In this document: one piece after another, positions 1 to 10,060 of the stretch
Layout: every line of letters begins with the position of its first letter
How positions within the stretch are numbered: position 1 is the stretch's first letter
Assembly: GCA_030323885.1 (NCBI GenBank)
Contig: CM059189.1
Location: forward strand, 44,318,015-44,382,014
DNA length: 64,000 bases
Origin: Branchipolynoe longqiensis
Taxonomy: Eukaryota; Annelida; Polychaeta; Phyllodocida; Polynoidae
Direction: 5' to 3'
Position numbers and translations under genes: made by a program
The notes under the pieces: generated by a model
What the model was told of the DNA's origin: nothing
The model's input: the letters and a program-made list of their open reading frames with translations, nothing else
Databases searched by the model: none

Positions 1-248
1 TCAACCTCCCTATATGTCAAACCACATTGCTCTAACCTCCACATCCCACTTGGTCAAACCACATAGTCAAACCACATTGCTCTAACCTCAACCTCCCTAT
101 ATGTCAAACCACATTGGTCAAACCACATTGCTAACCTCCACATCCCACTTGGTCAAACCACATAGTCAAACCACATTGTTCTAACCTCAACCTCTCTATA
201 TGTCAAACCACATTGGTCAAACCACATTGCTCTAACCTCCACATCCCT
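1..248. repeat. satellite, about 85-100 bp unit
   Basis: About two and a half irregular copies of a unit built from the word GTCAAACCACAT alternating with CTCTAACCTCAACCTC. It starts at the window edge, so the array probably continues upstream. It ends where a SINE-A copy begins. No coding potential is seen. Confidence 0.85.
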
Positions 249-249
249 T

Positions 250-580
250 GACCAGACTGGATGGCCGAATCAGTTGAGTGTCCCTCTCCCGCTTTGGTAG
301 ATCGTGGGATTAGAACCCTCAGGTTTGAACCCTGGTCGAGTTAAACCAATGACTTACAAATTGATACTTGTCACTTCCTAACCAAGCACTCGGTATTATT
401 AGGATAGGGCAAGGACTGGTTGGCTCAGTGTCAGGATAATGTGACTGGGTGGGATATCAGGTCATGGCACTGGCAGTCTGGTCTCCCAGTGGGGCAGCAC
501 TATAAGTATAATGTCGCCATGAGTGCGGACTGCCACAAGTCGGTACACGTCCTGATATAACACGTCCTGATATGACTTTC
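250..580 (+). mobile_element. SINE-A copy, near full length
   Basis: tRNA-like head with an A box (TGGCCGAATCAGTTGAG) and a diverged B box (GGTTTGAACCCTGG), then the family body (TTGATACTTGTC, GGATAGGGCAAGGACTGG, GGCAGCACTATAA) and the tail CGTCCTGATATGAC. An internal run-on at the 3' end duplicates CACGTCCTGATAT. The family has more than 30 copies in this window and is not self-coding, so it needs LINE enzymes to move. Confidence 0.9.
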
Positions 581-973
581 GAGGCCCTGTACGGACCCTG
601 CCATAAGTTAGTTACTCCTCTTTAAAAAAACAAAACATATTTAGAGTAAATATCACTCATTATTAACCGAACATCTACAGTAAAAACGCCATTACAAACC
701 GCATGAAGGCCTGAACATCACTCACTCCCACCTCTCACTCACCACAACACGGCCACAGGTGGACCTAAGATAATTCACCAAATACATCACCAGGGGAGCG
801 CCTCACTACAAATTCACAAACCTCTGGCAACAATAATACAATGCAATCTGCCAAATATTCACAATATACCAAATATACCTAATATCAATCCTATCCATTT
901 CGTACCACACTTGATTCGCTATGGAGAAGAGCTTAACTTTGGGAATGACCCAATTTGTGCATTGTACTTGGGT
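581..973. other. unassigned AT-rich stretch
   Basis: No recognisable gene, repeat family or RNA. Short open frames run on into the following SINE-A copy and are not supported. Confidence 0.6.
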
Positions 974-1311
974 TAGTTTGTTTGTTTGGGTTTTACTCCT
1001 AGCAACATCTAAGATCAAATCAGGATGGGTATCGACTTGTGACAGTGCGCACTCATGGTGACTTTATAGTGCTGCCCCATTGGGAGACCAGGTCACCAGC
1101 ACCATGACCTGACATACCACTCAGTCCCTTTATCCTGATACAGAGCTAACCAGTCCTTGCCTTATCCTAGTAATTCCGAATGCCAGGCTAAGAGTAAGAA
1201 GCGACAAGTATCAATTTTGTAAGTCATTAGTTTGACTCGACCGTGATTCGAACTTCCAATCTTCCGCACAGGAAGCCTACACTCTACCAATTCGGCCACC
1301 ACGTCCGGTCC
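974..1311 (-). mobile_element. SINE-A copy, subfamily with GTCCGG head
   Basis: Full-length copy in reverse orientation. It runs from the (GTTT)n-type tail at 974 to the head at 1311 (ACCACGTCCGGTC on the plus strand). The head region carries the variant seen also near 29.7 kb: CGTGCGGAAG before the B box instead of CCCGTGTTGG. This indicates at least two SINE-A subfamilies. Confidence 0.9.
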
Positions 1312-1514
1312 AATGGGCTAGGGGGAGGTGGTGCTTCTCCCAGTAGTGGCCTTTTATTAACTATGATTAGTGAGCTATGGAACACTGCTGGGTCCAGCTG
1401 CAGACAGGCAGGTATGGCAGGCCCGTCTGCATCACGGGGAACATTTTACTAAAAGAAAACCCACCACGCACACACAAAACCAAAAAGAAACCTACATATA
1501 GGTTTCTTTACTCC

Positions 1515-1697
1515 TAAGTAAGACCTCTCTAAATCGACCGACCATGGGACCGACTTTAAATGGTCCATTTAGGGAGGGTCTTTTTTTAATCGGTTACAAT
1601 GGTATTGTATGGGCGATCGTTTGGGCCCGAAATAAAGCAATCGATGTAGCGGAGTGGTCGATCTGTGGAGGTGGTCAGTTATAGAGAGGTTTTACTG
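1515..1697. mobile_element. TA-flanked MITE family P1
   Basis: Short palindromic element. The left end reads AGACCTCTCTAAATCGACCG and the right end GAGAGGTTTTACTG followed by TA. Other copies are at 32306, 51427 and 61416. CAGTAAAACCTCTCT termini with TA duplication are typical of mariner/pogo-type non-autonomous elements. The left terminus here is diverged (AGTAAGAC). Confidence 0.75.
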
Positions 1698-1841
1698 TAC
1701 GTGCAACTAAAATTTCAACACATTTTTCCCACCTCACAGTCACACTAGTCATACATCGCACAAACTTTTTAGAGTTTTCTCCCATTCTCATAATATAGCA
1801 ACTATCCTCAAATATTGGCATATTAAATCCATTTGCATATA

Positions 1842-2335
1842 CAGTACAACCCCGTTAAACCAAGCTCGGTTAAACCAAACGATCGGTTAATCCAAACTTC
1901 TTTCAGCGGACTGGCAAAATACTACCATTTATCATACAAAAATGTTGGTTAAACCAAAGTCGGTTAATCCAAACTATCAGTTAATCCAAACAAAATTGTC
2001 AGGACCCAGGCCAGTTCCGGTATGGTTAAACCAAACTTTCATGTGGTTATAAGGTCATCTGAGACTTTTTATATATGATAAATGGTAGTATTTTGCTGGG
2101 CCGCCGAAGAAAGTTTGGATTAATTGATCGTTTGGTTTAACTGAGCTTGGTTTAACTGGGTTATATTGTAGATACATAAAAAACAATAATCAAAGTGTCA
2201 CATAAATTGTATATTGCATTCATAATGCATCTGCGTTTTTGAAAAGCCAAGTCAAAGTCAAAGCCAAAGCTTGGTTAAACCAATGATCGGTTAATCCAAA
2301 CAAATTTCTAGGGTCCCTTCAAGTTTGGTTTAAGT
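1842..2335. mobile_element. TA-flanked MITE family P2 plus adjoining relic
   Basis: The left end CAGTACAACCCCGTTAAACC follows TA. A matching inverted end GGTTTAACTGGGTTATATTG lies before TA at 2169, giving a 327-bp element. The adjoining stretch to 2335 matches, in reverse, the body of the copy at 53941 (GCATTCATAATGC, CCTTCAAGTTTGGTTTA). Words GGTTAAACCAA and GGTTAATCCAAA are reiterated throughout. Mariner/pogo-like relationship is inferred from the termini and TA. Confidence 0.7.
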
Positions 2336-2731
2336 TTGTATATAAAACAGAGTGTACACATGCATGTCTGTATTTTGTTTGTTTGTGGGGGTGTTTTGGC
2401 TGGGTTTTTTTAATTGATTTTTAAGTGAGTGGTTAGTTAGTACATGATGTCAACCGCTGTCAATCCTTGTGGGTGACAAAGTCACACATACTAGAGTGCG
2501 TTCACAACTGTCGCTTGCTTTGAATAATGCCATGTTAACACTTCTTATCAGGGATGAAAGTGGTGTCTGACACACACAAAAGCGGCTATTTGTGGCGAAT
2601 GCTAAATTGGTCACATCACTGACAGCAGAATGTTCTCCAAGAAGAGTCTAACACCGAGGGGCGGTGGGGAATGGTGCTAGGACTGTGCTTGGAGAGTATT
2701 GCATGGAACGCCACTTCATGCGCTAAGCCTA
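2336..2731. other. unassigned stretch before a TIR element
   Basis: Unique-looking sequence without a gene I can support. Short overlapping open frames near 2671-2860 belong to the TIR element that follows. Confidence 0.5.
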
Positions 2732-3266
2732 ATGGGGCTGTCACATTACGACGTTTCTCACCAACGCGTGTTGCCGCAACGTCGGGATACGTCAGGAAGC
2801 ATTACGCGCGCATTACGCGTGTGTTACGCGCGTGTTACGCGCGTGTTGGTATTCGTTGATGGATGGCAACGGTCGGCGGCACGTGTCATCGCACGTCGAA
2901 AGTTTTGTGCTTGCACAAAACTTTGGGCGTGCGACAACGCATGGGTGCCAACGTTATGGCTACGTTAGGGGCAGTCAAAATACGTTAAACGCGCTGGAAG
3001 ATCGTTATGCGAACAGTAGGCACACGCCACGCATGCGTGAGACTCGTTCCCACACGTTACGCCAAACGGTTGCTTTTTGTTGTTTTACATCCTACCAACA
3101 TCTAAGATCATATCAGGACGGCGCACCAAACTTTTACCACAATGTCGGCCGCACGCTACCAATACGTTGCGCTGACGCAGAAAAGTTTGACATTTCTCGA
3201 CGATTAAAAGTGATTTTGCGCGTTGGCAGCACGCCGGCGAGATACGTCGTAATGTGACAGCACCAT
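2732..3266. mobile_element. GTCACAC-type TIR element E1 (CGTTACGCG words)
   Basis: Inverted ends of about 30 bp: GGGGCTGTCACATTACGACG at the left, and CGTCGTAATGTGACAGCACC at the right. They are flanked by TA (2730-2731 and 3267-3268). The body repeats the words CGCGTTACGCGTGTTACGCG and ACGTTA. A 12-bp-arm palindrome AAAGTTTTGTGC/GCACAAAACTTT lies at 2899-2924. A 44-bp SINE-A tail fragment is embedded at 3079-3122. No transposase is present, so this is a non-autonomous relic, Harbinger-like by comparison with its TAA/TTA-flanked relatives. Confidence 0.8.
3079..3122 (-). mobile_element. SINE-A 3' tail fragment inside E1
   Basis: Reverse-orientation match to the last 44 bases of SINE-A (GTTTTACATCCTACCAACAT, then CTAAGATCATATCAGGACGG). 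It interrupts the CG-rich body of E1, so it is younger than E1. Confidence 0.8.
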
Positions 3267-3520
3267 TACACTGCATTTCGTGAAGCCACCCCTCATAGGA
3301 ATACAGGGTTCATACACTTGAAAGAAGTCAAAATTCAATGGTTTTTCAAGCACTTTCCAGGTCAACTTTACCAAAATTCCAGGAACTGACTCAGGCAATA
3401 TGGCGACACTTACCAATATGGTGATGCTATTGCTTGGATCTCGTAGCCACGTGATTCTCTGCTCATATGTGTTATCACAGCAATCACAAACCAATCAATC
3501 CACACCCCTCCTTTCTTTAA

Positions 3521-4100
3521 AGGCCCAGTCACACCATACTGGATTGAGGAACCGGACAGAAACCGGACACTGTCCAGTGAAATACGGCACTGTACGGTTT
3601 ATATACGGTTGGCGTCCGGCGTGTCCTTTCTCTCTCCGGTGGTGTCTGGTGTGTACAGTGGGAAGTTTTGAACATGCACAAAACTTGTACCAGACACAAC
3701 CGGACTGACGTGTACGGTTGGTGTCCGGTTTAAGTCTGTTTAGTCCGTTTTGTCCGTTTCATGTCCGGTACCCATCCGTTACGTCTCCGGTTTGCTTCCT
3801 GTAGAGTCTGTTGACGGTGTTGCGGGAATTCGATCAGTATATGTTTTTGGTGCGCTCTGTGATCAGTCCGGTACGTGTCCGGTTGATGTTCGGTCCGTCT
3901 GTTTGACATTCGGTTGTCGACCGGTTAACATCCGGTGGCTATCTGTGTCTGTTTCATTTCTGTTCGTCCAGAGTCCGTTGACGTGATAGCGCAACATTTC
4001 TACACATTTTGATACATTTTGATACCGAACACCGCCGGACTAGACAATTCTTTGTCCGGTTTATGTCCGTTGCTCAATCCGGTAAGTTGTGACAGGCGCT
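3521..4100. mobile_element. GTCACAC-type TIR element E2 (GTCCGGTT words)
   Basis: The left end AGGCCCAGTCACACCATACT is preceded by TTAA. The right end has the complementary CAATCCGGTAAGTTGTGACA and is followed by TTA. The body is saturated with GTCCGGTT, CCGGACAG and ACGGTT words. The shared core GTTTTGAACATGCACAAAAC is at 3665-3684. The related copy at 17897 has a clear TTA duplication, supporting a PIF/Harbinger-like origin. Confidence 0.8.
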
Positions 4101-4103
4101 TTA

Positions 4104-4446
4104 GCTATCGCATTTGGATATAGATACGCAACACATGCACAGAGGCGGCCATACTTAATGCCCACCAGACACCTTCCGAGAATGGCGATTATTGACTGTG
4201 TCGGAAATAATACACCTGTGGGATTCGCGACGTGCTTTGTTGAACACAATACACTTACTATAACTTATAAGAGGCCATGCTCGACTGAATTCTGGGCATG
4301 CCCGACTCCCGACAGCTGACTGCGGAGGTGCGCGACCCTTTGGCCATGTAGGTGTCTGGCGGGCATTATCAGCATCAGTCACTTACACAATGGATACCTG
4401 GGGACACATGCCAGTGGTGCGTATTTTTACTTTGAGGAACTGCCAA
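4104..4446. other. unassigned GC-balanced stretch
   Basis: No repeat family recognised. Overlapping short open frames on both strands lack splice context or recognisable domains, so I do not call a gene. Confidence 0.5.
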
Positions 4447-4449
4447 GAT

Positions 4450-4526
4450 CCCCCCCTACCCCTACCCCTACCCCTACCCCTACCACACACACACACATAT
4501 ATATACACACACATATACACACATAA
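4450..4526. repeat. (CCCCTA)n then (CA/TA)n microsatellite
   Basis: Five to six CCCCTA units followed by CACACATATATA runs. CCCCTA is not the animal telomere word (CCCTAA), so this is an ordinary microsatellite. Confidence 0.9.
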
Positions 4527-4660
4527 ATAAAATGTCCAAAAAAGATTTTAATCTTAGATGCTCTATGGTGCATTTTGGATACATCTGTGATAGATTTCTA
4601 CATTATTTTCTATGATAGGTCTCTATGTTACATTGCACAATACTGGAATAGCCGTGTTCA

Positions 4661-4755
4661 TACAATTCCATGCACATTACATACAATTCCATGTACATTA
4701 CATACAATTCCATGTACATTACATACAATCCCATGTACTTTACATACAATTCCGC
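4661..4755 (+). repeat. 21-bp minisatellite
   Basis: About five copies of a 21-bp unit built from CATACAATTCCATGTACATT. The unit length divisible by three leaves two open frames, which are artefacts. Confidence 0.9.
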
Positions 4756-4824
4756 ACAGAACCAACGTCGCCGACTGTTCTCCGCAATAATCCGTAAGAA
4801 CTAAGATTGATATAATATTACTAT

Positions 4825-5310
4825 ATTAATGGTAAGATCTACCGCGCAATCGTGCTATCCACCCTCCTATACGGAGCCGAGGCCTGGACAGTGTACAGAC
4901 AGCAGGTGAAAAAGCTGCATGCCTTCATGATGCGACATCTGCATTCAATCATGAGGCTAACCTGGAAGGACAAAGTGACAAATAAGGAAATACTCGAACG
5001 GATGGGGCTGCCCTCTATGGAAGATCTTCTGATCAAAAAGAATCTCCGGTGGACTGGACACCTCATGAGGATGTCATCAGACAGGCTACCAAAGCAGATC
5101 CTCTATTCTCAACTGTCTTCTGGCTACAGAAAGAGAGGGCGCCCCCGTCTCCAGTTGAAAGATACCATCAAGAGAAACCTGAAGCTGAGAGACATTAAGA
5201 CCGACTCATGGACGCAACTCTCACAGCAGAGAGCTAAATGGAGAGCGGCCGTCAAGTAATGAAAGCAGTCTTTGTCGCATCGCGATCGACAGCATGATGA
5301 TGATGAATGG
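4825..5310 (+). pseudogene. non-LTR retrotransposon (LINE) reverse-transcriptase C-terminal end
   Basis: An open frame of about 145 codons ends at a TAA at 5257-5259. It carries the hallmarks of the region after the catalytic palm in many animal LINE reverse transcriptases: LLYGAEAWT, then EILERMGLPSMEDLL, then RWTGHLMRM, then RKRGRPRLQLKD and KRNLK. This part normally follows the YxDD active site, which is absent. Endonuclease and most of the polymerase are missing, so the copy is heavily 5' truncated and dead, as target-primed reverse transcription often leaves. A frame break lies just upstream, near 4813. After the stop, a short 3' tail ends in ATGATGATGATG, compatible with the short-repeat 3' ends of RTE- or Jockey-like elements. 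Clade assignment is inference. It is the only LINE protein trace in the window and not a demonstrated partner of the SINEs. Confidence 0.8.
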
Positions 5311-5530
5311 TATTGTGTGATGGAAGGTGATAATGGGACATAACATATTGTACACCTTATAGCGAAACCGTAAGGGTTGGCAACCCTGCTTACTAGGCAT
5401 GCTAACCACAGAGCTGCCAACATACATCGACACCAGCTGCGCCACCAAGCGGCGTATGACAAAGCATAGGGGGTGCGATTTCCCCAGGGTGTGCGATTTC
5501 CAGGGGTTTGCGATTTCCTGCTACACTGGT
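5311..5530. other. unassigned stretch after LINE fragment
   Basis: Contains a small direct repeat of GTGCGATTTCC (5475-5515). Nothing else recognised. Confidence 0.5.
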
Positions 5531-5578
5531 TCTAATATGACCTTAGATATTGCCAGGACGCAAAACCCCCTAATAAAC
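5531..5578 (+). mobile_element. SINE-A 3' tail fragment
   Basis: Matches the SINE-A end (ATATGACCTTAGATATTGCC, AGGACGCAAAAC). It is heavily 5' truncated. Confidence 0.75.
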
Positions 5579-5623
5579 AAAAGTCTACTTCCAGGTTATT
5601 CCAGGGGTACATAAAACAAAGCA

Positions 5624-5974
5624 CATACCTGCCAACTTTTGTTAAACGAAAATCCTAATAATAGAAATCCATCCGAGCGAAGCGAGGCACGCAAGCGTTC
5701 CAGGGGGGCCCGGGGGCATGCCCCACCCCGAAAAAATTTGAAAAATACATCAACTTTACTCACTCTAGTATTTAGGCTGAAAACTGGTAATAATGTGCCT
5801 AAAATGTCTCTGAAAATGCACCAGAATGCACCATTTTTTATGTATTTTTCAAATTTTTCCGGGGGGGCATGGGGATTTTGAAAAAGCGGAATAATATGTT
5901 TATAATTCGTAGGGCGGAATGAGAATAAAAAAATCATAATTATTCCGCCAAAATCGTAATAGTTGGCAGGTATG
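5624..5974. mobile_element. TIR element H2 with 6-bp target duplication
   Basis: 14-bp perfect inverted ends CATACCTGCCAACT / AGTTGGCAGGTATG, flanked on both sides by AAAGCA. Inner words include CCGAGCGAAGCGAGGC and GGGGGGCATG...GAAAAATTT in inverted arrangement. No transposase. Terminal CA...TG with a short duplication suggests a hAT-like MITE (inference). Confidence 0.8.
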
Positions 5975-6001
5975 AAAGCACCGTGTCCGCAAATCACCCG
6001 G

Positions 6002-6109
6002 GTGGTTGTTGGAGTTTTACGTCCTGGCAACATCTAAGATATTATCAGGACGGCTACTGATTTGTGACAGTGTGCACTCATGGCGACTTTATAGTGCTGC
6101 CTCACTGGA
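6002..6109 (-). mobile_element. 5'-truncated SINE-A with perfect 11-bp duplication
   Basis: Only the 3' 108 bp of SINE-A, bracketed by AAATCACCCGG at 5991-6001 and 6110-6120. The clean duplication shows a genuine truncated insertion rather than decay of a longer copy. Confidence 0.92.
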
Positions 6110-6120
6110 AAATCACCCGG

Positions 6121-6403
6121 AAATGCTATAAAAATTTATCGGCGCATGTCAGGTGAAGTACATGCGCTGGTTACCGGTCGGTCCAGATGTCCGAGTCGCA
6201 TCCAAATATTGACCGGCAACAGTTGTCGTTGACTAATGGAATCTTGTTGTCGTGGACACTGAATTATGAACTCAGCCTATGGATGTGGGTGCAGATGACA
6301 AGTTTATAGTCACTGTGACTGTAAACCTTCAGCCACTAATTACTGACTTGCCAGATGCGGTCCGATTCATGTCGGGGCAGACAATCTGATCTCTCCACCA
6401 ATA
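6121..6403. other. unassigned stretch
   Basis: No gene or repeat recognised. Confidence 0.5.
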
Positions 6404-6699
6404 GACTACATCACGGTTCCGACTGCGCATGCACAGAAAACGACGTTGGGAGCAAAGCAAAGGGGGTACGCCCATTGAGCTTGCCGATACGCGTAGGGCA
6501 AAACTGGCATTTTATTCAAAATAACTAGAAATACATAACAATTTGGCATAAACATGGACGGAAGGATGCAATATAATAATATAATGAATATGTTTAAGAC
6601 ACGACTCTCCATAAACCATAGAATTTAAATAAAAACATGAATAAAATAAATAAAACTCACTCTGGCTATTGCTCTAACACTAGTCTAAGTGCCTAGCCA
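6404..6699 (+). mobile_element. TIR element T1, truncated
   Basis: Starts after TA with GACTACATCACGGTTCCGAC and is closely similar to the left parts of the copies at 11212 and 34448. It ends abruptly in an (ACC)n run and lacks its right inverted end. Confidence 0.8.
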
Positions 6700-6723
6700 C
6701 CACCACCACCACCACCACCACCA
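6697..6723. repeat. (ACC)n microsatellite
   Basis: Eight to nine trinucleotides at the broken end of the T1 copy. Confidence 0.95.
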
Positions 6724-6850
6724 AACAAACAAAAAATCCCCCACTTCAAAGAGTTCAAGAAGCCTTATTGGCTAAGTTCACTTTGTCTTAACAAGGCACT
6801 GTATAACGATACAACCTAACATTAACAATGCCCCCCCCCCCCCCTCCGGC

Positions 6851-7392
6851 ATCAGGAGTTTGGTTCCCAGTCGAGTCAAACCAATGACATCATTGATACT
6901 TGTCGCTTTCTAGCCAGGCGCTCAGGGCATTAATAATGGCCGGTACACACCTACCGTTTACGATTCGCGCACTAAAACTCGCGACTCGACCCGACCTGCT
7001 TAAAACTGAAAACGGGCCGATTCGTTTTTCGAATCGCGAATCGCAATCGTAAACGGCCGCTTTTAGCACTAAAAACTTAGTTTTATGCGCGAATCGCAAT
7101 CGCTAGGTGTGCGCGGGGGGCGCACACCTAGCGATTTTTGTGCGCGAAACGGGCAGTTTTCGATCGTAAACGGGAGGTGTGTGCGCACAAACGGTAGGTG
7201 TGTACCGGCCATTAGATAGGGCAAGGACTGGTTAGCTCAGTATCATGATAATGTGGGATACCAGGTCATGGTGCCGGCAGCCTGATTTCCCAGTTGGGCA
7301 GCACTATAAAGTCACCATGAGTGCGCACTGTCACAAGTCGGTACCTCTCCTGATATGACCTTAGATGTTGCCAGGACATCAAACTCCAATCC
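6851..7392 (+). mobile_element. SINE-A copy split by TIR element E0
   Basis: SINE-A sequence resumes seamlessly either side of a 277-bp insertion. GGGCATTAATA lies before it and TAGATAGGGCAAGGACTGG after it. The head is 5' truncated and starts near the B box (GGAGTTTGGTTCCCAGTCGA). Confidence 0.88.
6936..7212. mobile_element. TIR element E0 inside SINE-A
   Basis: Perfect 24-bp inverted ends that begin ATGGCCGGTACACACCTACC, with TA on both sides (6934-6935 and 7213-7214). The body reiterates CGATTCGCG and CGTAAACGG words. It holds a 16-bp-arm hairpin, GCTAGGTGTGCGC / GCGCACACCTAGC (7099-7135). Non-coding. Confidence 0.88.
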
Positions 7393-7676
7393 TATGTGGG
7401 AGGGCTGCATCAACCCAATCCTTCTCAGTGGACCCAGTTGCAATTTGGGCTATTTTCTGTTCCAACCAGTGGTCCAGAACTGGTTCATTAAAGGATGTGG
7501 TATGTGCTGTGCTGTCCTGTCTGTGTGGAAAGTGCACATAAAAGACCCCTAGCCTATGTGGCCGCAGCGGGTTTCCTCCAAAGAAATATGTCAGAATGAC
7601 CATATCTTTGATGGTCCAATAGCCGGTGATAAAAATCAATGCGCTTTAGAGGTGTCGTTAAATAAAACAAGCTTTA
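7393..7676 (+). mobile_element. SINE-B copy, head missing
   Basis: Body words CAGTGGACCCA, TGGGCTATTTTCTGTTCCAA, CCAGTGGTCCA, GCCTATGTGGCCGCAGCGGG and TTTCCTCCAAAGAAATATG, with the tail GTCGTTAAATAAAACAAGC. The tRNA-like head seen at 28302 is absent. I recall this tail type as common in mollusc genomes. A near-identical junction (AATCCTATGTGGGA) also follows the SINE-A at 10061, suggesting a shared ancestral junction. Confidence 0.85.
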
Positions 7677-7733
7677 CACACACATACCTACACACACATA
7701 CATACACACATACACACACACATACATACATGC
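7677..7733. repeat. (CA)/(CATA) microsatellite
   Basis: Alternating CACACATACATACACA directly after the SINE-B tail. It probably grew from the 3' end. Confidence 0.9.
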
Positions 7734-7989
7734 TTTGTTGGTGCGTAGTACACCTTTCCACCCCAGTGTGAGGGCGTCACGCTTGGCTGCGCTCTGCTCT
7801 GACTAACCCAAGTGGGCATCATGCCCGCCAGGTGTTTCCAGTCCAAATGTCAGCAACCTGGGAGATGCAGGGATCGGTGCAACACGATCTCTTTGAAGAC
7901 ATCCAGAATCACACAAGTGTACAATCATCACACTGCCGACAATCGGCACTGTCCGGAGGTGTCTGATGGGCATTAGAACACCTCGTTTT
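7734..7989. other. unassigned stretch
   Basis: No gene or repeat family recognised. Confidence 0.5.
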
Positions 7990-8505
7990 GTATCTCACAC
8001 ACACGCATACTCACACACTCATACCCGCATACCCACACACTCACATACACTCATAATCACATACATATATAGCAATACACACACTCACCAACACACACTC
8101 ACCAACACACACACTCACCAACACACATACTCACCAACACACATACACTCACCAACACACACTCACTCACCAACACACACTCACCAACACACACACTCAC
8201 CAACACACACACTCACCAACACTCACCAACACACACACTCACCAACACAGGTACACTTACCAATGCACACTTACTCACACATTCACCAACACACACACAC
8301 ACCAACATACACACACACACCAATACACACACTCACCAACATACACACACCAAAACACACACTCACTAACATACATATCACTTATCAAAGTACGCACATT
8401 CACCAACACACATTCACACACTCAGCAACACACACACACCAACACACACACACACCAATACACACACAATCACTCACACACACAATCACCAACACACACA
8501 CTGAC
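7990..8505. repeat. CA-rich minisatellite (CACTCACCAACACA unit)
   Basis: Irregular units of 14-20 bp combining ACACAC, CTCACC and AACAC. A 196-codon His/Thr-rich open frame across it is an artefact. Confidence 0.92.
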
Positions 8506-8522
8506 ATCCCTCACTTCTCCCG

Positions 8523-8578
8523 TCCTGTCATGACCATAGATGTTGCTAGGACGTAAAACAACAAAAACAAAACAAAAA
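8523..8578 (+). mobile_element. SINE-A 3' tail fragment
   Basis: Tail words TGACCATAGATGTTGCTAGG and ACGTAAAACAACAAAAACAA. It begins right at the end of the CA-rich array. Confidence 0.75.
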
Positions 8579-8954
8579 ATGGCTCACTTTAATGAGTTCA
8601 AGAAGCCTTCTTGGCTCAGCTCACTTTGCCTTTAACAAGGCACTGTGTAACGATACAACCCCCGCCTCCACCTACCACCCTGGCCTAACCTCCACACTGC
8701 TCCCACCCCACCGACCGGCCCCATATCTGGAGAACAAAGGAACCATGCACATACCAGTCCTGTCATCTGCTGTGATTTGTATCTTTCACTGTGTGTCTTT
8801 CATGTCTCAAACGCCCTCAGCCTGCACTGCCTACTACTAGTACTAGTCTCACCTGTCCATTAATGGGGTGTGCTAACCGGACCGATTGCGCTGACTGTGT
8901 GCATATAGCAATCAAGGCGACTGTTGACAATGACTTTGCAGTTGGGTTTGAGTT
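8579..8954. other. unassigned stretch
   Basis: A short motif (AGTTCAAGAAGCCTTNTTGG) is shared with 6750-6790, where it precedes a C tract. This points to an uncharacterised low-copy repeat. No gene. Confidence 0.5.
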
Positions 8955-9985
8955 GAGCTGGGTGGATTAAGGTTTGAGTTTGGTTTGAGTTTGGTTTGAG
9001 TTTGGTTTGAGTTTGGTTTGAATTTGGTTTGAGTTTGGTTTGAGTTTGGTTTGAGTTTGTTTTGAGTTTGGTTTGAGTTTGGTTTGAGTTTGGTTTGAGT
9101 TTGGTTTGAGTTTGGTTTGAGTTTGGTTTGAGCTTGGTTTGAGTTTGGTTTGAATGTGGTTTGAGTTTGGTTTGAGTTTGGTTTGAGTTTGGTTTGAGTT
9201 TGGTTTGAGCTTGGTTTGAGTTTGGTTTGAATGTGGTTTGAGTTTGGTTTGAGTTTGGTTTGAGTTTGGTTTGAGTTTGGTTTGAGTTTGGTTTGAGTTT
9301 GGTTTGAGTTTGGTTTGAGTTTGGTTTGAGTTTGGTTTGAGTTTGTTTTGAGCTTGGTTTGAGTTTGGTTTGAATGTGGTTTGAGTTTGGTTTGAGTTTG
9401 GTTTGAGTTGGGTTTTAGTTTGGTTTTTGAGTTTGGTTTGAGTTTGGTTTGAGTTTGGTTTGAGTTTGGTTTTTGAGTTTGGTTTGAGTTTGGTTTGAGT
9501 TTGGTTTGAGTTTGGTTTGAGTTTGGTTTGAGTTTGGTTTGAGTTTGGTTTGAGTTTGGTTTGAGTTTGGTTTGAGTTTGGTTTGAGTTTGGTTTGAGCT
9601 TGGTTTGAGTTTGGTTTGAATGTGGTTTGAGTTTGGTTTGAGTTTGGTTTGAGTTTGGTTTGAGTTTGGTTTTTGAGTTTGGTTTGAGTTTGGTTTGAGT
9701 TTGGTTTGAGTTTGGTTTGAGTTTGGTTTGAGTTGGGTTTGAGTTTGGTTTGAGTTTGGTTTGAGTTTGGTTTGAGTTGGGTTCGAGTTGGGTTTGAAAT
9801 TGATTTGAGTTGGGTGGTTTCAGATTTGAATTGTGTTTGAGTTGGGCTGTAGTTAGGTGGATTAATATTTAAATTGCGTTTGAATTTGGTTTGAGTTTGG
9901 TTTGAGCTGGGTGGATTAAGATTCGAATTGAGTTTGAGTTTGGTTTGAGTTGGGCTTGAGTTGAGCTTAAGTGAAACTTGAGCTG
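8955..9985 (+). repeat. 11-bp minisatellite (GAGTTTGGTTT)
   Basis: More than 70 copies of GAGTTTGGTTT. A higher-order variant block (GAGCTTGGTTTGAG then GAATGTGGTTTGAG) recurs near 9131, 9208, 9352 and 9598. The 3' end becomes degenerate after about 9800. Confidence 0.95.
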
Positions 9986-10060
9986 GATTCCAGTTAAATT
10001 GAGTTGCATTTTAAGTTGCACATGAGGCACACTTTCCCCTGTACTCGCTTCCTATGTGGG

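Noticed and set aside
2671..3494. Set of 60-140-codon frames around 2.7-3.5 kb
   Set aside because: They fall inside the TIR element E1, whose CG-rich words lack stops. Both strands are open.
4450..4483. Interstitial telomere repeat
   Set aside because: The word is CCCCTA, not CCCTAA, and only five to six copies exist.
5596..6033. 145-codon minus-strand frame
   Set aside because: Spans the H2 TIR element and a SINE fragment. Start and end lie in different repeats.
8941..9985. Bacterial or phage insertion
   Set aside because: Simple 11-bp tandem repeat with no coding content.
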